Shown here piece after piece: positions 39,039 through 46,973 of a stretch of DNA of 64,000 nt (position 1 is the first letter of the stretch; each line of letters opens with the position of its first letter). Below the pieces are notes generated by a model. It was given only the letters and a program-made list of their open reading frames with translations, made no database searches and was not told the origin of the DNA. The position numbers and the translations under genes were made by a program. The DNA lies in NCBI RefSeq assembly GCF_041435215.1, contig NZ_CP108394.1:9052001-9116000 (forward strand), read 5' to 3'. This DNA comes from Streptomyces sp. NBC_01314 (GTDB taxonomy: Bacteria > Actinomycetota > Actinomycetes > Streptomycetales > Streptomycetaceae).

Positions 39039-39620
39039 GCCGTCGATCGTGAACACGTGCTGCGCAGCGCAGCCGCCCTGCTGACCCGCAAGTCCACAGC
39101 GACGATGGACGAGGTCGCGAAGACCGCCGGGATCAGCCGGGCCACGCTGCACCGCCATTTCGCCGGGCGCGACGCGCTCGTACGGGCGCTGGAGGCGCTC
39201 GGTATCGCGGAGTGCGAGGCCGCGCTCGATGCGGCCCGCCCGACCGACGGACCGGCACCCGAGGCCGTACGACGGCTCGTGCGGGAGATCGAACCGGCCG
39301 CGGGCCTTCTCGCCTTCCTCTACACCGAGAACCAGCTGTTCGAGGGGGAGCAGCAGCACGAGGGCTGGTCCCGGATCGACGACCGTGTCGCGGCCCTCTT
39401 CAAACGCGGCCAGGCGGCCGGCGAGTTCCGTATCGACCTCACCCCGGCCTGGCTCACCGAGGCGCTGTACGGCCTGCTGGCCTCCGGCGCCTGGGCGGTC
39501 TCGGAAGGCCGCGTGGCCTCCAAGGACTTCACCTTCATGATCGCCGAGCTGCTGCTCGGCGGCGCACTGCGTCATCCCGAACAACCGGGACATGCCGAAA
39601 AACCGAGAGAGGAATCATGA
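39036..39620 (+). CDS. TetR-family transcriptional regulator
   Basis: 194 residues. N-terminal HTH: VLRSAAALLTRKSTATMDEV then AKTAGISRATLHRHFAGRDA, typical TetR. C-terminal helical ligand-binding domain (about 60-180), ending with WLTEALYGLLASGAWAVSEG. Its ATG lies within the outer half-site of a nested palindrome, fitting autorepression. Stop overlaps the MFS gene start (ATGA), so it is cotranscribed with its probable target, an efflux pump. Confidence 0.92.
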   Translation: MAVDREHVLRSAAALLTRKSTATMDEVAKTAGISRATLHRHFAGRDALVRALEALGIAECEAALDAARPTDGPAPEAVRRLVREIEPAAGLLAFLYTENQLFEGEQQHEGWSRIDDRVAALFKRGQAAGEFRIDLTPAWLTEALYGLLASGAWAVSEGRVASKDFTFMIAELLLGGALRHPEQPGHAEKPREES

Positions 39621-41140
39621 CCAGCACCCTGCAGCCGGCCCGCACGACGGAGGCGGAGAAGAGGCCGGGCCGTTGGCTCGCGCTCTCCGTCCTCGTGCTC
39701 GCCGTGCTGCTGGTGGCCGTCGACGCGACCGTCCTCGGTCTCGCGACCCCCTACATCAGCGAGGACCTCAAGCCCTCGGGCACCCAGCTCCTGTGGATCG
39801 GTGACGTCTACTCGTTCGTCATCGCGGGCCTGCTCGTCTCGGCCGGCAGCCTCGGCGACCGCATCGGCCGCAAGAAGCTGCTGCTCGTGGGAGCCACGGC
39901 GTTCGGCGCGATATCCGTGCTCAACGCCTACGCCACGACGCCCGAGATGATGATCGTCGCGCGGGCGCTGCTGGGCGTCGCGGGCGCGACCCTGATGCCC
40001 GCCACCCTCGCCCTGATCCGCAACCTCTTCCACGACCCGCGCGAGCGCAGCCTCGCCATCGGCATCTGGGGCGCCACGGCCTCCGCCGGCACGGCGGTCG
40101 GCCCGGTCGTCGGCGGGTTCCTGCTGGAACACTTCTGGTGGGGCTCGGTCTTCCTGATCAACCTGCCCGTGATGGCCGTCCTCGTCCTCGTCGGCGTCAA
40201 GCTGCTGCCCGAGTCCCGCCACCCGAGCCCGGGCCCGTGGGACGTGCTCAGCGTCGGCCTGTCGCTGGTCGGCATGATCGGTGTCGTGTACGCGGTGAAG
40301 GAGACCGCCACCCACGGCGTCGACGGCAACGCGCTCGCCGCGGGCCTCTTCGGCATCGCTGGACTGTCCCTCTTCGTACGCCGTCAGCTCACCCTGCCGC
40401 ACCCACTGCTGGACATGCGCCTGTTCCGCAACCGGGGTTTCTCCGGCGCCGTCCTCGCCGACCTGCTGACCATTCTCGGCCTGTCCGGCCTGGTGTTCTT
40501 CCTCTCGCAGTTCCTGCAACTCGTCCAGGGGCGACGCCCGTTGGAGGCAGGCCTCGCCGAACTGCCGGCGGCCGTCGGCGCGGTGGTCGCGGGCCTGCTC
40601 GCCGGAGCCGCCGCCCGCCGCTTCTCGGTCCGCTCCGTGGTCGCGGGCGGCCTGGCGGCCATCGGCGTGGCCCTCGCCCTGCTCACCCTGGTCGACCGGT
40701 CCACCGGCTATCCCCTGATCGGCGCTGCGCTGCTGATCGTCGGCGTCGGCGCGGGCTTCTCCTTCACCGTCACCGCCGACGTCATCCTCTCCAGCGTCCC
40801 GAAGGAACAGGCGGGGTCGGCTTCGGCGGTCTCCGAGACGGCGTACGAGTTGGGGGCCGCCCTGGGCATCGCGGTCCTGGGCTCGATCGTCACGGGCGTC
40901 TACCGCGACTTCGCCGCACCCGCGGGCACCCCGGCCGAGGCCCGCGAGTCACTGGGCGGAGCGATGGAGGCGGCGGCGGGCATGCCGTCGAACGCGGCGC
41001 AGGAAATGCTGGCATCGGCTCAAGCGGCCTTCGTCGACGGCCTGGCCATCGCCGCCGGCGCAGGCGCGGCTGTTCTCCTGGCAACAGCAGCGGCAGCTTG
41101 GTTCCTGCTTCGCGGCCAACGGTTGGACAGCAGGGCTTAG
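39617..41140 (+). CDS. MFS drug efflux transporter (DHA2, 14-span type)
   Basis: 507 residues with about 14 membrane spans. Motif A appears as GSLGDRIGRKKLLLVGA between spans 2 and 3; motif C-like GATASAGTAVGPVVGGF lies in span 5, marking an antiporter of the QacA/EmrB type; LDATVLG-like start reads VAVDATVLGLATPYI. Proton-driven export of a drug or metabolite; substrate unknown. Coupled to the TetR regulator. The TAG stop (41138-41140) is the first part of a dispersed repeat. Confidence 0.92.
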   Translation: MTSTLQPARTTEAEKRPGRWLALSVLVLAVLLVAVDATVLGLATPYISEDLKPSGTQLLWIGDVYSFVIAGLLVSAGSLGDRIGRKKLLLVGATAFGAISVLNAYATTPEMMIVARALLGVAGATLMPATLALIRNLFHDPRERSLAIGIWGATASAGTAVGPVVGGFLLEHFWWGSVFLINLPVMAVLVLVGVKLLPESRHPSPGPWDVLSVGLSLVGMIGVVYAVKETATHGVDGNALAAGLFGIAGLSLFVRRQLTLPHPLLDMRLFRNRGFSGAVLADLLTILGLSGLVFFLSQFLQLVQGRRPLEAGLAELPAAVGAVVAGLLAGAAARRFSVRSVVAGGLAAIGVALALLTLVDRSTGYPLIGAALLIVGVGAGFSFTVTADVILSSVPKEQAGSASAVSETAYELGAALGIAVLGSIVTGVYRDFAAPAGTPAEARESLGGAMEAAAGMPSNAAQEMLASAQAAFVDGLAIAAGAGAAVLLATAAAAWFLLRGQRLDSRA

Positions 41141-41180
41141 GGGCGCGGGGAACTGCGCGACCAGCCCCCACCCACCCGCA
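41138..41180 (+). repeat. Dispersed repeat copy at the MFS stop codon
   Basis: TAGGGGCGCGGGGAACTGCG then CGACCAGCCCCCACCCACCC. The TAG stop of the MFS gene is part of the element. The same junction (TTAGGGGCGCGGGG) ends the minus-strand gene at 44689. Confidence 0.85.
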
Positions 41181-41232
41181 GCCAACGAACGACCGAAGAC
41201 CCCCGCACCCCCAGCGGAGCGGCGTCGCGGAG

Positions 41233-41907
41233 CTACGCCGCCTCTTTCGCCTTCGACGCATACATGTCCACGTACTCCTGCCCCGACAGCCGCATGACCT
41301 CGGCCATCACGGAATCGGTCACCGCCCGCAGCACATACCGGTCCCGGTCCATGCCCTCGTACCGGGAGAACTCCATCGCCTCACCGAACCGCACAGTCAC
41401 CCGATGCGGCCGGGGCAACCCCGCACCCCCCGGCTGGATCTTGTCCGTCCCGATCATCGCGAAGGGGACCACCGGCGCCCCGGTCATCAGCGTCAGCCGG
41501 GCGATCCCCGTGCGCCCCCGGTACAGCCGGCCGTCGGGCGACCGCGTCCCCTCGGGGTAGATGCCGAACAACCTGCCCTCGTCCAGCACCCGCCGCCCGG
41601 TCATGAGCGCGGCCACCCCGCCCCGGCCGCCGTCGCGGTCGACGGGGATCATGCCGACGCCGGTGAAGAACCAGGCCATCAGACGGCCCTTGATCCCCTT
41701 GCCGGTGACGTACTCGTCCTTGCCGATGAAGAAGACCTGCCGGTCGCAGACCAGGGGCAGGATCATCGAGTCGATGAAGGTCACATGGTTACCGGCGAGG
41801 ATCACCGGACCGTCTCCCGGAATGTGCTCCACGCCCTCCACCCGGGGGCGGAACATCAGGCGCATGATCGGTCCGAGCACTGCCTTGATGAGCACGAAGC
41901 GGGACAA
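41233..41907 (-). CDS. 1-acyl-sn-glycerol-3-phosphate acyltransferase family protein
   Basis: 224 residues. PlsC family: catalytic His-Asp in GNHVTFIDS (H-x4-D, about residue 40), substrate motif IYPEGTRSPDGRLYRGRTG, and VPFAMIGTDKIQP. Would acylate lysophosphatidic acid or a related lysophospholipid at the membrane. Streptomyces carry several paralogues, so which acceptor is used is uncertain. Divergent from the GlpQ1-like phosphodiesterase gene across a 331-base gap. Confidence 0.88.
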   Translation of the reverse strand: MSRFVLIKAVLGPIMRLMFRPRVEGVEHIPGDGPVILAGNHVTFIDSMILPLVCDRQVFFIGKDEYVTGKGIKGRLMAWFFTGVGMIPVDRDGGRGGVAALMTGRRVLDEGRLFGIYPEGTRSPDGRLYRGRTGIARLTLMTGAPVVPFAMIGTDKIQPGGAGLPRPHRVTVRFGEAMEFSRYEGMDRDRYVLRAVTDSVMAEVMRLSGQEYVDMYASKAKEAA

Positions 41908-42238
41908 CAGGCCCTCCCATGTCTAGCGTTCCGGTACAAGTCTGTGCAGGTGAGGACGATACTCCCGGCTCACGGGCCGGCGCACATCGGGTTCACCGAG
42001 TGGATACCAACAATTGACACGGCTTTACCTGCGCTGCCGTCCAGGTGGCGGGCTGTCACTCCCAGGAAATATGTGACGGACATCGCGTCACCGAACCGAC
42101 ACTCTGTCAAATTCCGCCTCTCGGGCGACACAAGGCGTCTTCCGCGTGTTCTGTCCCAGGTCTCCCGACGGTCACCTCAGGACACCTACGATCGTCCCGC
42201 TTTGACAGGTGCAGGGCATCACGGTGGAGGAGCCGGTC
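41908..42238. other. Divergent regulatory gap plsC-type / glpQ1
   Basis: 331 bases without a gene. Holds a PHO-box-like pair of 11-base units at 41991-42012, TTGACA at 42014-42019 without a clear -10, a second GTCACCGAACC (about 42087-42097) and GGAGGAG just before the glpQ1-type ATG. Confidence 0.5.
41991..42012 (+). promoter_or_regulatory. PHO-box-like direct repeat
   Basis: GTTCACCGAGT followed by GGATACCAACA: two 11-base units, the first matching the PhoP direct-repeat consensus of Streptomyces (GTTCACC). PhoP control of glpQ1 under phosphate limitation is established in S. coelicolor; identity of this site is inference. Confidence 0.55.
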
Positions 42239-43429
42239 ATGGGGACGCAGGAGTCACGGAAGTCGCAGGACTCGGACGAGCAGGGACGCGGAGCGGGCCG
42301 ACGGGCGCTGCTGGGCGCCGCGATGCTCGGCGCGGGCGGAGCGGTCCTCGGGCTGCCGGCCACGGCGAGAGCCGACGGGGCCGAGCCGAGTGCGCAGTCG
42401 GGCGGCGGCTACCGGGGCCTGCCGGTGCCGACGATCATCGCGCACCGCGGCGCCAGCGGCTACCGCCCGGAGCACACGCTCGGCTCGTACCAGCTCGCCC
42501 TCGACCTGGGCGCGCACGTCATCGAGCAGGACCTCGTGCCCACCAAGGACGGCCATCTCGTATGCCGGCACGAGAACGACATCACCGGCACGACCGATGT
42601 CGCGGCGCACCCCGAGTTCGCCGCCCGGAAGACCACGAAGGCCGTCGACGGCGTCTCCTACACCGGCTGGTTCACCGAGGACTTCACCCTCGCCGAACTG
42701 AAGACCCTGCGTGCCAAGGAGCGCATCCCGGGCAACCGCCAGGAGAACACCCTCTACGACGGCCGCTGGGAGATCCCCACCTTCGAGGAGGTGCTGCGCT
42801 GGGCGGACAAGGAGGGCAGGAAGCGGGGCAAGCGGATCTGGCTGCACGTCGAGACCAAGCACCCCTCCTACTTCCGCAAGCTGGGCCTCGGGCTGGAGGA
42901 GCCGCTCGCCAAGCTGCTGCGTAAGTACGACCGTCACAAGAAGAACGCGCCGGTCTTCCTCCAGTCGTTCGAGCCGAGCAGCATCCAGCGCCTGAACCGC
43001 CTGGTCGACAGCCCCCTCGTCGTCCTGCTCTCCGGCGCCGCCACCCGCCCCTGGGACTTCGTCGAGGCCGGTGACCCGCGTACCGTCGCCGACCTGGTCA
43101 AGCCGGACGGGCTCGGCTGGATCGCCTCGTACGCCAACGGCATCGGCCCCACGCTCGACCTGATCATCCCGCGCGACGCGGGCGGCAACCTCACCACGCC
43201 GACCACCCTCGTCGCGGACGCGCACGCCAAGGGCCTGATCCTGCACCCCTACACCATGCGCAACGAGAACGCCTTCCTGCCGGCGAACTTCCGCAGGGGC
43301 ACGGACGCCAACGCCTACGGCGACGCCTTCGGCGCGTTCAAGGTGTACTTCGACACCGGTATCGACGGCATCTTCACCGACAACGCGGACACGGGCCTGC
43401 TGGCCCACGCGGACTTCGTCAACGACTGA
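42239..43429 (+). CDS. glpQ1: Secreted glycerophosphodiester phosphodiesterase
   Basis: 396 residues. Twin-arginine-like signal (GRGAGRRALLGAAMLGAGG) ending near ATARA-DG. GDPD barrel: IIAHRGASGYRPEHTLGSY (catalytic His, metal Glu), EQDLVPTKDGHLVCRHE (metal Asp/second His), WLHVETKHP, VFLQSFEPSS and GIDGIFTDNADTG. Releases glycerol-3-phosphate from glycerophosphodiesters (deacylated lipids, teichoic acid) outside the cell. Its place and PHO-box-like upstream site fit the phosphate-regulated GlpQ1 of S. coelicolor; symbol given by that analogy. Confidence 0.9.
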   Translation: MGTQESRKSQDSDEQGRGAGRRALLGAAMLGAGGAVLGLPATARADGAEPSAQSGGGYRGLPVPTIIAHRGASGYRPEHTLGSYQLALDLGAHVIEQDLVPTKDGHLVCRHENDITGTTDVAAHPEFAARKTTKAVDGVSYTGWFTEDFTLAELKTLRAKERIPGNRQENTLYDGRWEIPTFEEVLRWADKEGRKRGKRIWLHVETKHPSYFRKLGLGLEEPLAKLLRKYDRHKKNAPVFLQSFEPSSIQRLNRLVDSPLVVLLSGAATRPWDFVEAGDPRTVADLVKPDGLGWIASYANGIGPTLDLIIPRDAGGNLTTPTTLVADAHAKGLILHPYTMRNENAFLPANFRRGTDANAYGDAFGAFKVYFDTGIDGIFTDNADTGLLAHADFVND

Positions 43430-43529
43430 CCCGTGGAATCGAACGTCAACGGATGACGCCCGTGCCCCGGTTGGGGTGACTCCCGTCCGCCCCGGCAACC
43501 CCTGCCGGGGCGGACGCGTCCCGGGGCAT

Positions 43530-44036
43530 ATGACACAAGACATGCTCACCACCCTCCGCCCCCTGCTGGTCGCGGAGGTGTCGGCCGAGGCCTACGCGGC
43601 CGGCGCCGAGGCGGGGGACCTGGAACAGGCGGTCTGGCTGCGTCTGCTGGAACGGCTCGACGCCGACGGCCCACCCGCGGACCCCGAGGGCTGGCTGCGC
43701 AGCGCCGTCCGCTTCGAGGCCCGCCTCAGCCGCCGCACGGCCCGGCTCGAACAGCCCTACGCCGCCGAGCCCGCCGACGAGCAAGCGCCCGGCCCCGAGC
43801 AGGAGGCCATGACGGCCGCCCGCCGCCGCGCGCTGTACGCGGCCGTGCGCCGGCTCCCCGGCCGCTGCCCCCGGCTGCTCGCGGCCCTGCTGTCCCCGAA
43901 GGACCTCACCTACCGTGAGATCGCGGGCGAGTTGGGTATCTCACAGGGCAGCCTCGGTCCGGAACGCTCCAGATGTCTGGGATGTCTTCGACGATTGCTG
44001 ACCGCGGAGGTTGCGGCACGCGAACCACGGGGATAG
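43530..44036 (+). CDS. Sigma-70-family-like RNA polymerase sigma factor
   Basis: 168 residues from ATG 43530. Region 4 is recognisable: RRLPGRCPRLLAALLSPKDL then TYREIAGELGISQGSLGPER, an HTH as in ECF factors. The region 2 part is short and divergent (SAEAYAAGAEAGDLEQAVWL, DPEGWLRSAVRFEARLSRR) and lacks an obvious -10 recognition helix pattern, so it may be a specialised or weakly active factor. No anti-sigma gene adjacent. A GNAT gene follows 45 bases on. Confidence 0.75.
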   Translation: MTQDMLTTLRPLLVAEVSAEAYAAGAEAGDLEQAVWLRLLERLDADGPPADPEGWLRSAVRFEARLSRRTARLEQPYAAEPADEQAPGPEQEAMTAARRRALYAAVRRLPGRCPRLLAALLSPKDLTYREIAGELGISQGSLGPERSRCLGCLRRLLTAEVAAREPRG

Positions 44037-44081
44037 GAGTGAAGGACATCGGGTGAGCAGGTGAGCGGGAGGCGTGCACAC

Positions 44082-44579
44082 ATGGGCATGAGCGTGACCA
44101 TCTCGGTGGCGACCGGGCAGGACGCCGAGCAGATCTTCAGGCTGCAGTACCTGTGCTTCCAGAGCGAAGCGGCACTGTACGGCAACTACCGCATCGATCC
44201 GCTCGTCCAGAGCCTCGACTCGGTCCGTGAGGAGGTTGCCTCGGACTGTGTGTTCGTGGCCCGGCTGGGTGACGAGGTGGTCGGCTCCGTGCGCGGCGCC
44301 CTCGACGCCGACGGCACCGCGGCCATCGGCAAACTCTGCGTCCACCCGCGGCTCCAGGGCCACGGCATCGGCGCGAGGCTCCTGCGTGCCGCCGAGTCGG
44401 CCCTCGCGGAGGAGCGCGGCGCCACCAAGTTCCGCCTCAGCGCCGGTCACCGCAGCGAGGGCAGCCTCCGGTTGTACCGCCGGGTCGGCTACGAGACCGT
44501 GGGCACCGGCCAGGGCCGGGACGGCGTACCGATGGTGATCCTGGAGAAGCCGGCGGAGGCGTACGCCGCTACGGCGTGA
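44082..44579 (+). CDS. GNAT-family N-acetyltransferase
   Basis: 165 residues from ATG 44082 (GGGAGG nine or so bases upstream; GTG 44061 and ATG 44088 are alternatives). Acetyl-CoA-binding segment IGKLCVHPRLQGHGIGARLL (about 85-105) and C-terminal LYRRVGYETVGTGQ are clear. Acceptor unknown. On the same strand as the sigma-like gene 45 bases upstream, so possibly cotranscribed. Confidence 0.87.
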   Translation: MGMSVTISVATGQDAEQIFRLQYLCFQSEAALYGNYRIDPLVQSLDSVREEVASDCVFVARLGDEVVGSVRGALDADGTAAIGKLCVHPRLQGHGIGARLLRAAESALAEERGATKFRLSAGHRSEGSLRLYRRVGYETVGTGQGRDGVPMVILEKPAEAYAATA

Positions 44580-44638
44580 AGGGGCGCGCGGCAGAGGGCG
44601 CCGCGTCAGGTCCGTCCGGCGGCCGACCGGTCCGCCGT

Positions 44639-44700
44639 GGCTTGTCGCGCCCACGCGGCGGAGCCGCGGTCGATACAGCCCCGCGCCCCTAACGGGGCGC
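44639..44700 (-). repeat. Dispersed repeat copy at the stop of a membrane protein gene
   Basis: On the minus strand: TTAGGGGCGCGGGGCTGTAT, then CGCGGCTCCGCCGCG and GGGCGCGACAAGCC. The TAG of the minus-strand gene ending at 44689 is part of it. Closest relative in the window: 10108-10165. Confidence 0.85.
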
Positions 44701-45120
44701 CCGCGCACCCTTTCGCAACCAGTACATCGCCGTGACCGGAAGAATCACGGGAATGAACAGATACCCGATCCCGTAGTCCGACCACACCGTCCTGTCCGGA
44801 AACGCCGACGGCTCGACCAGCGTCCACGTGCCCACGATCAGCACGCCCGCCAGTTCCACCGCGCAACAGATCCGGGCCGCCCTCCGGGCGAACTCCCCGC
44901 CCCGCACCAGTGAGTACGTGATGAAGCCGTACACGACCCCGGCCGCGGCGGACAGCGAGTAGGCGAGCGGCGCGTGCTCGAACTCGGTCGAGATCTGCAC
45001 GGCGGACCGCGACACCGCCCCGACCACCATCACGCCGTACAGCCACACCAGCAGCATGCCCGGCCCACTGATCAGCCGGGCCCGCTCGTTCTCCCGCGGC
45101 TCGTGGTCCGTGGTGGTCAC
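44689..45120 (-). CDS. Four-span membrane protein, function unknown
   Basis: 143 residues from GTG 45120. Hydrophilic N terminus, then spans near LLVWLYGVMVVGAV, YSLSAAAGVVYGFITY, CAVELAGVLIVGTW and GYLFIPVILPVTAMYW. Arg/Lys-rich C terminus (LRKGARAPR), stop codon supplied by a dispersed repeat. Translationally coupled to the upstream small membrane protein gene (stop 45122, one base between). No family recognised with confidence; Streptomyces-specific conserved protein by context. Confidence 0.75.
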   Translation of the reverse strand: MTTTDHEPRENERARLISGPGMLLVWLYGVMVVGAVSRSAVQISTEFEHAPLAYSLSAAAGVVYGFITYSLVRGGEFARRAARICCAVELAGVLIVGTWTLVEPSAFPDRTVWSDYGIGYLFIPVILPVTAMYWLRKGARAPR

Positions 45121-45121
45121 G

Positions 45122-45481
45122 TCAGCCTCCCCAGATGTCGTAGAGCCGCACCTGCAGCACGGCGAGCACCACGCCGCCGGCCGCGACGGTCACGCTGCCC
45201 CAGCGGGTGCGCTCCGCCAGTGACATGAACCCGGTCACCGGGACGCAGACGAACGCCCCGAGGAGATAGGAGACGAAGATCGTGGTCCCCTGTTCCGGCT
45301 TCTCCCCGCGCGCCAACTGCACGATCCCGACGACCAGTTGCGCCAGGGCCAACACCGACACCACGGCCATGCCGATGAAGTGCCGGTCCTTGGTCGACTG
45401 ATCGCGATACGCGGCCCAGCCGCACCAGGCGGCGAGCAGAAGCGCGGCGACGGCGGTCGTCACCGTCAGGGCAACAAGCAT
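45122..45481 (-). CDS. Four-span membrane protein, function unknown
   Basis: 119 residues. Spans near LTVTTAVAALLLAAWCGWAA, GMAVVSVLALAQLVVGIVQL, VSYLLGAFVCVPVTGFM and VTVAAGGVVLAVLQV. No catalytic motif. First of a two-gene minus-strand unit with the 44689 gene; the pair probably forms one membrane complex (inference). Confidence 0.78.
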   Translation of the reverse strand: MLVALTVTTAVAALLLAAWCGWAAYRDQSTKDRHFIGMAVVSVLALAQLVVGIVQLARGEKPEQGTTIFVSYLLGAFVCVPVTGFMSLAERTRWGSVTVAAGGVVLAVLQVRLYDIWGG

Positions 45482-45686
45482 GCCGCGACCCTATTACGGC
45501 CCAAAACCCCGCCGCGCCCGGCCCCGGGCCTTGAAACCCGGGGGCCACGCATCGTGGCCTTGGCCACAACGGCAGGTGCCCGCATGGTGGACGTCACCTC
45601 GCGCACCTGCGGATATGCCTCTCAGGGCCGTCCGCTATACGGACAGGCCTCTCACACCTGCTTCATACATCTGCTTTACTGATCTC
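45482..45686. other. Gap with hairpins before the met leader
   Basis: Contains an imperfect GGCCCCGGG / CCCGGGGGCC hairpin (about 45520-45546), GTGGCC/GGCCAC, a GTCCG-CTATA-CGGAC inverted repeat (about 45630-45645) and a direct repeat GCCTCTCA (45617 and 45648). TTTACT (45675-45680) lies six bases before the leader-peptide ATG. Confidence 0.5.
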
Positions 45687-45773
45687 ATGACCACGACGAG
45701 CTACCGCACCCTTGCGACCGAGGCGACGATGACGCCCGGTGCTCGTTGTATGTGTCGAATGTGCGCCTTCTAG
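45687..45773 (+). CDS. Cys/Met-rich leader peptide upstream of metNIQ
   Basis: 28 codons ending in GARCMCRMCAF before TAG: three Cys and two Met in the last eight codons, after an unremarkable MTTTSYRTLATEATMTP. There is no Shine-Dalgarno; TTTACT at -12 to -7 would fit a leaderless transcript starting at the ATG. Cys-rich upstream ORFs act as ribosome-stalling attenuators of sulfur genes in other actinobacteria; the Cys-Met-Cys-Arg-Met-Cys end here fits sensing of both sulfur amino acids. It lies 156 bases before the preferred metN start. Function is inferred. Confidence 0.7.
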   Translation: MTTTSYRTLATEATMTPGARCMCRMCAF

Positions 45774-45929
45774 AAGGCCCCGTACGCCGTTCCGCGTGAC
45801 GGACCGAGCCTCCCGCGCATGTTCTCCCCCGGTTCCCTCGCCACCGCGAGAACCGTGTCGCGTCCCTGACAGCCTGCACCCGTGCCCGGGCACACCCACG
45901 CCCGCGTACTCGACAGTGACGGAAATCCA

Positions 45930-46973
45930 GTGATCACCACATCGGGCCTGACCAAGGTCTACCGAGGTCGCGGCCGCGAGACGACCGCTCTCGACGGCGT
46001 CGATCTGCATGTACGCGAGGGCGAGGTGTACGGCGTGATCGGCCAGTCCGGCGCCGGCAAGTCCTCGCTGATCCGCTGCGTCAACCTCCTCGAACGCCCC
46101 ACCTCCGGAACCGTGACCGTCGCGGGCCAGGACCTGACCGCCCTGGCCGGCCGCGGCCCCCGCGCCGGCCGGGAACTCCGCCGGGCGCGCAGCCGTATCG
46201 GCATGGTCTTCCAGCACTTCAACCTGCTGTCCTCCCGCACCGTCCAGGACAACGTCGAGCTGCCCCTCGAAATCCTCGGCAGGTCCGGCAGGGACCGCTC
46301 CCGCAGGGCCCTGGAACTGCTCGACCTCGTCGGCCTCGCCGACAAGGCGAAGGCCTACCCGGCCCAGCTCTCCGGCGGCCAGAAGCAGCGCGTCGGCATC
46401 GCCCGCGCGCTGGCCGGCGACCCGAAGGTGCTCCTCTCCGACGAGGCCACCAGCGCCCTCGACCCGGAGACCACCCGCTCGATCCTGACGCTGCTGCGCG
46501 ACCTGAACCGGCAACTGGGCCTGACCGTCCTGCTCATCACGCACGAGATGGACGTCGTCAAGACGATCTGCGACTCGGCCGCCCTCATGGAGAAGGGCCG
46601 GATCGTCGAGTCCGGCACGGTCAGCGAACTGCTCGCCACCCCCGGCTCCGAACTGGCCTCCGCCCTCTTCCCGGTGGGCGGCGAGGCCACCGGCGACGAC
46701 CGGACGGTCCTCGACGTCACCTTCCAGGGCGAGACGGCGACCCGGCCGGTCATCTCGCAGCTCTCCCGTACGTACAACATCGACATCTCGATCCTCGGCG
46801 CCGCCATCGACACCGTCGGCGGCCTCCAGATCGGCCGGATGCGCATCGAGCTCCCCGGCCGCTACGAGGACAACGTCGTCCCCGTCGGATTCCTGCGCGA
46901 GCAGGGCCTGCAGATCGACGTGGTCGGCCGGGACATCCAGGCGTCCACGCTCGCGAAGGAAGGTGCCAAGTGA
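45930..46973 (+). CDS. metN: Methionine import ATP-binding protein
   Basis: 347 residues from GTG 45930 (ITTSGLTKVY); a GTG at 45882 would add 16 residues. ABC ATPase: Walker A GQSGAGKSS, Q-loop MVFQHFNL, signature LSGGQKQRVGIARAL, Walker B VLLSDEATSALDP, H-loop LLITHEMDVV. A C-terminal NIL (ACT-like) domain (about 265-345; ISQLSRTYNIDISILGA) binds methionine and trans-inhibits transport. Powers MetI/MetQ uptake of methionine. Overlaps metI by four bases; preceded by the Cys/Met-rich leader. Confidence 0.95.
   Translation: MITTSGLTKVYRGRGRETTALDGVDLHVREGEVYGVIGQSGAGKSSLIRCVNLLERPTSGTVTVAGQDLTALAGRGPRAGRELRRARSRIGMVFQHFNLLSSRTVQDNVELPLEILGRSGRDRSRRALELLDLVGLADKAKAYPAQLSGGQKQRVGIARALAGDPKVLLSDEATSALDPETTRSILTLLRDLNRQLGLTVLLITHEMDVVKTICDSAALMEKGRIVESGTVSELLATPGSELASALFPVGGEATGDDRTVLDVTFQGETATRPVISQLSRTYNIDISILGAAIDTVGGLQIGRMRIELPGRYEDNVVPVGFLREQGLQIDVVGRDIQASTLAKEGAK

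Noticed and set aside
40138..42924. A 928-codon plus-strand open frame across the MFS, plsC-type and glpQ1 genes
   Set aside because: It is a shifted frame of genes with clear families on both strands; Arg/Pro-rich shadow product.
45774..45929. SAM riboswitch before metN
   Set aside because: No recognisable SAM-I, SAM-II or SAM-IV conserved elements; a covariance-model scan would be needed to exclude it fully.
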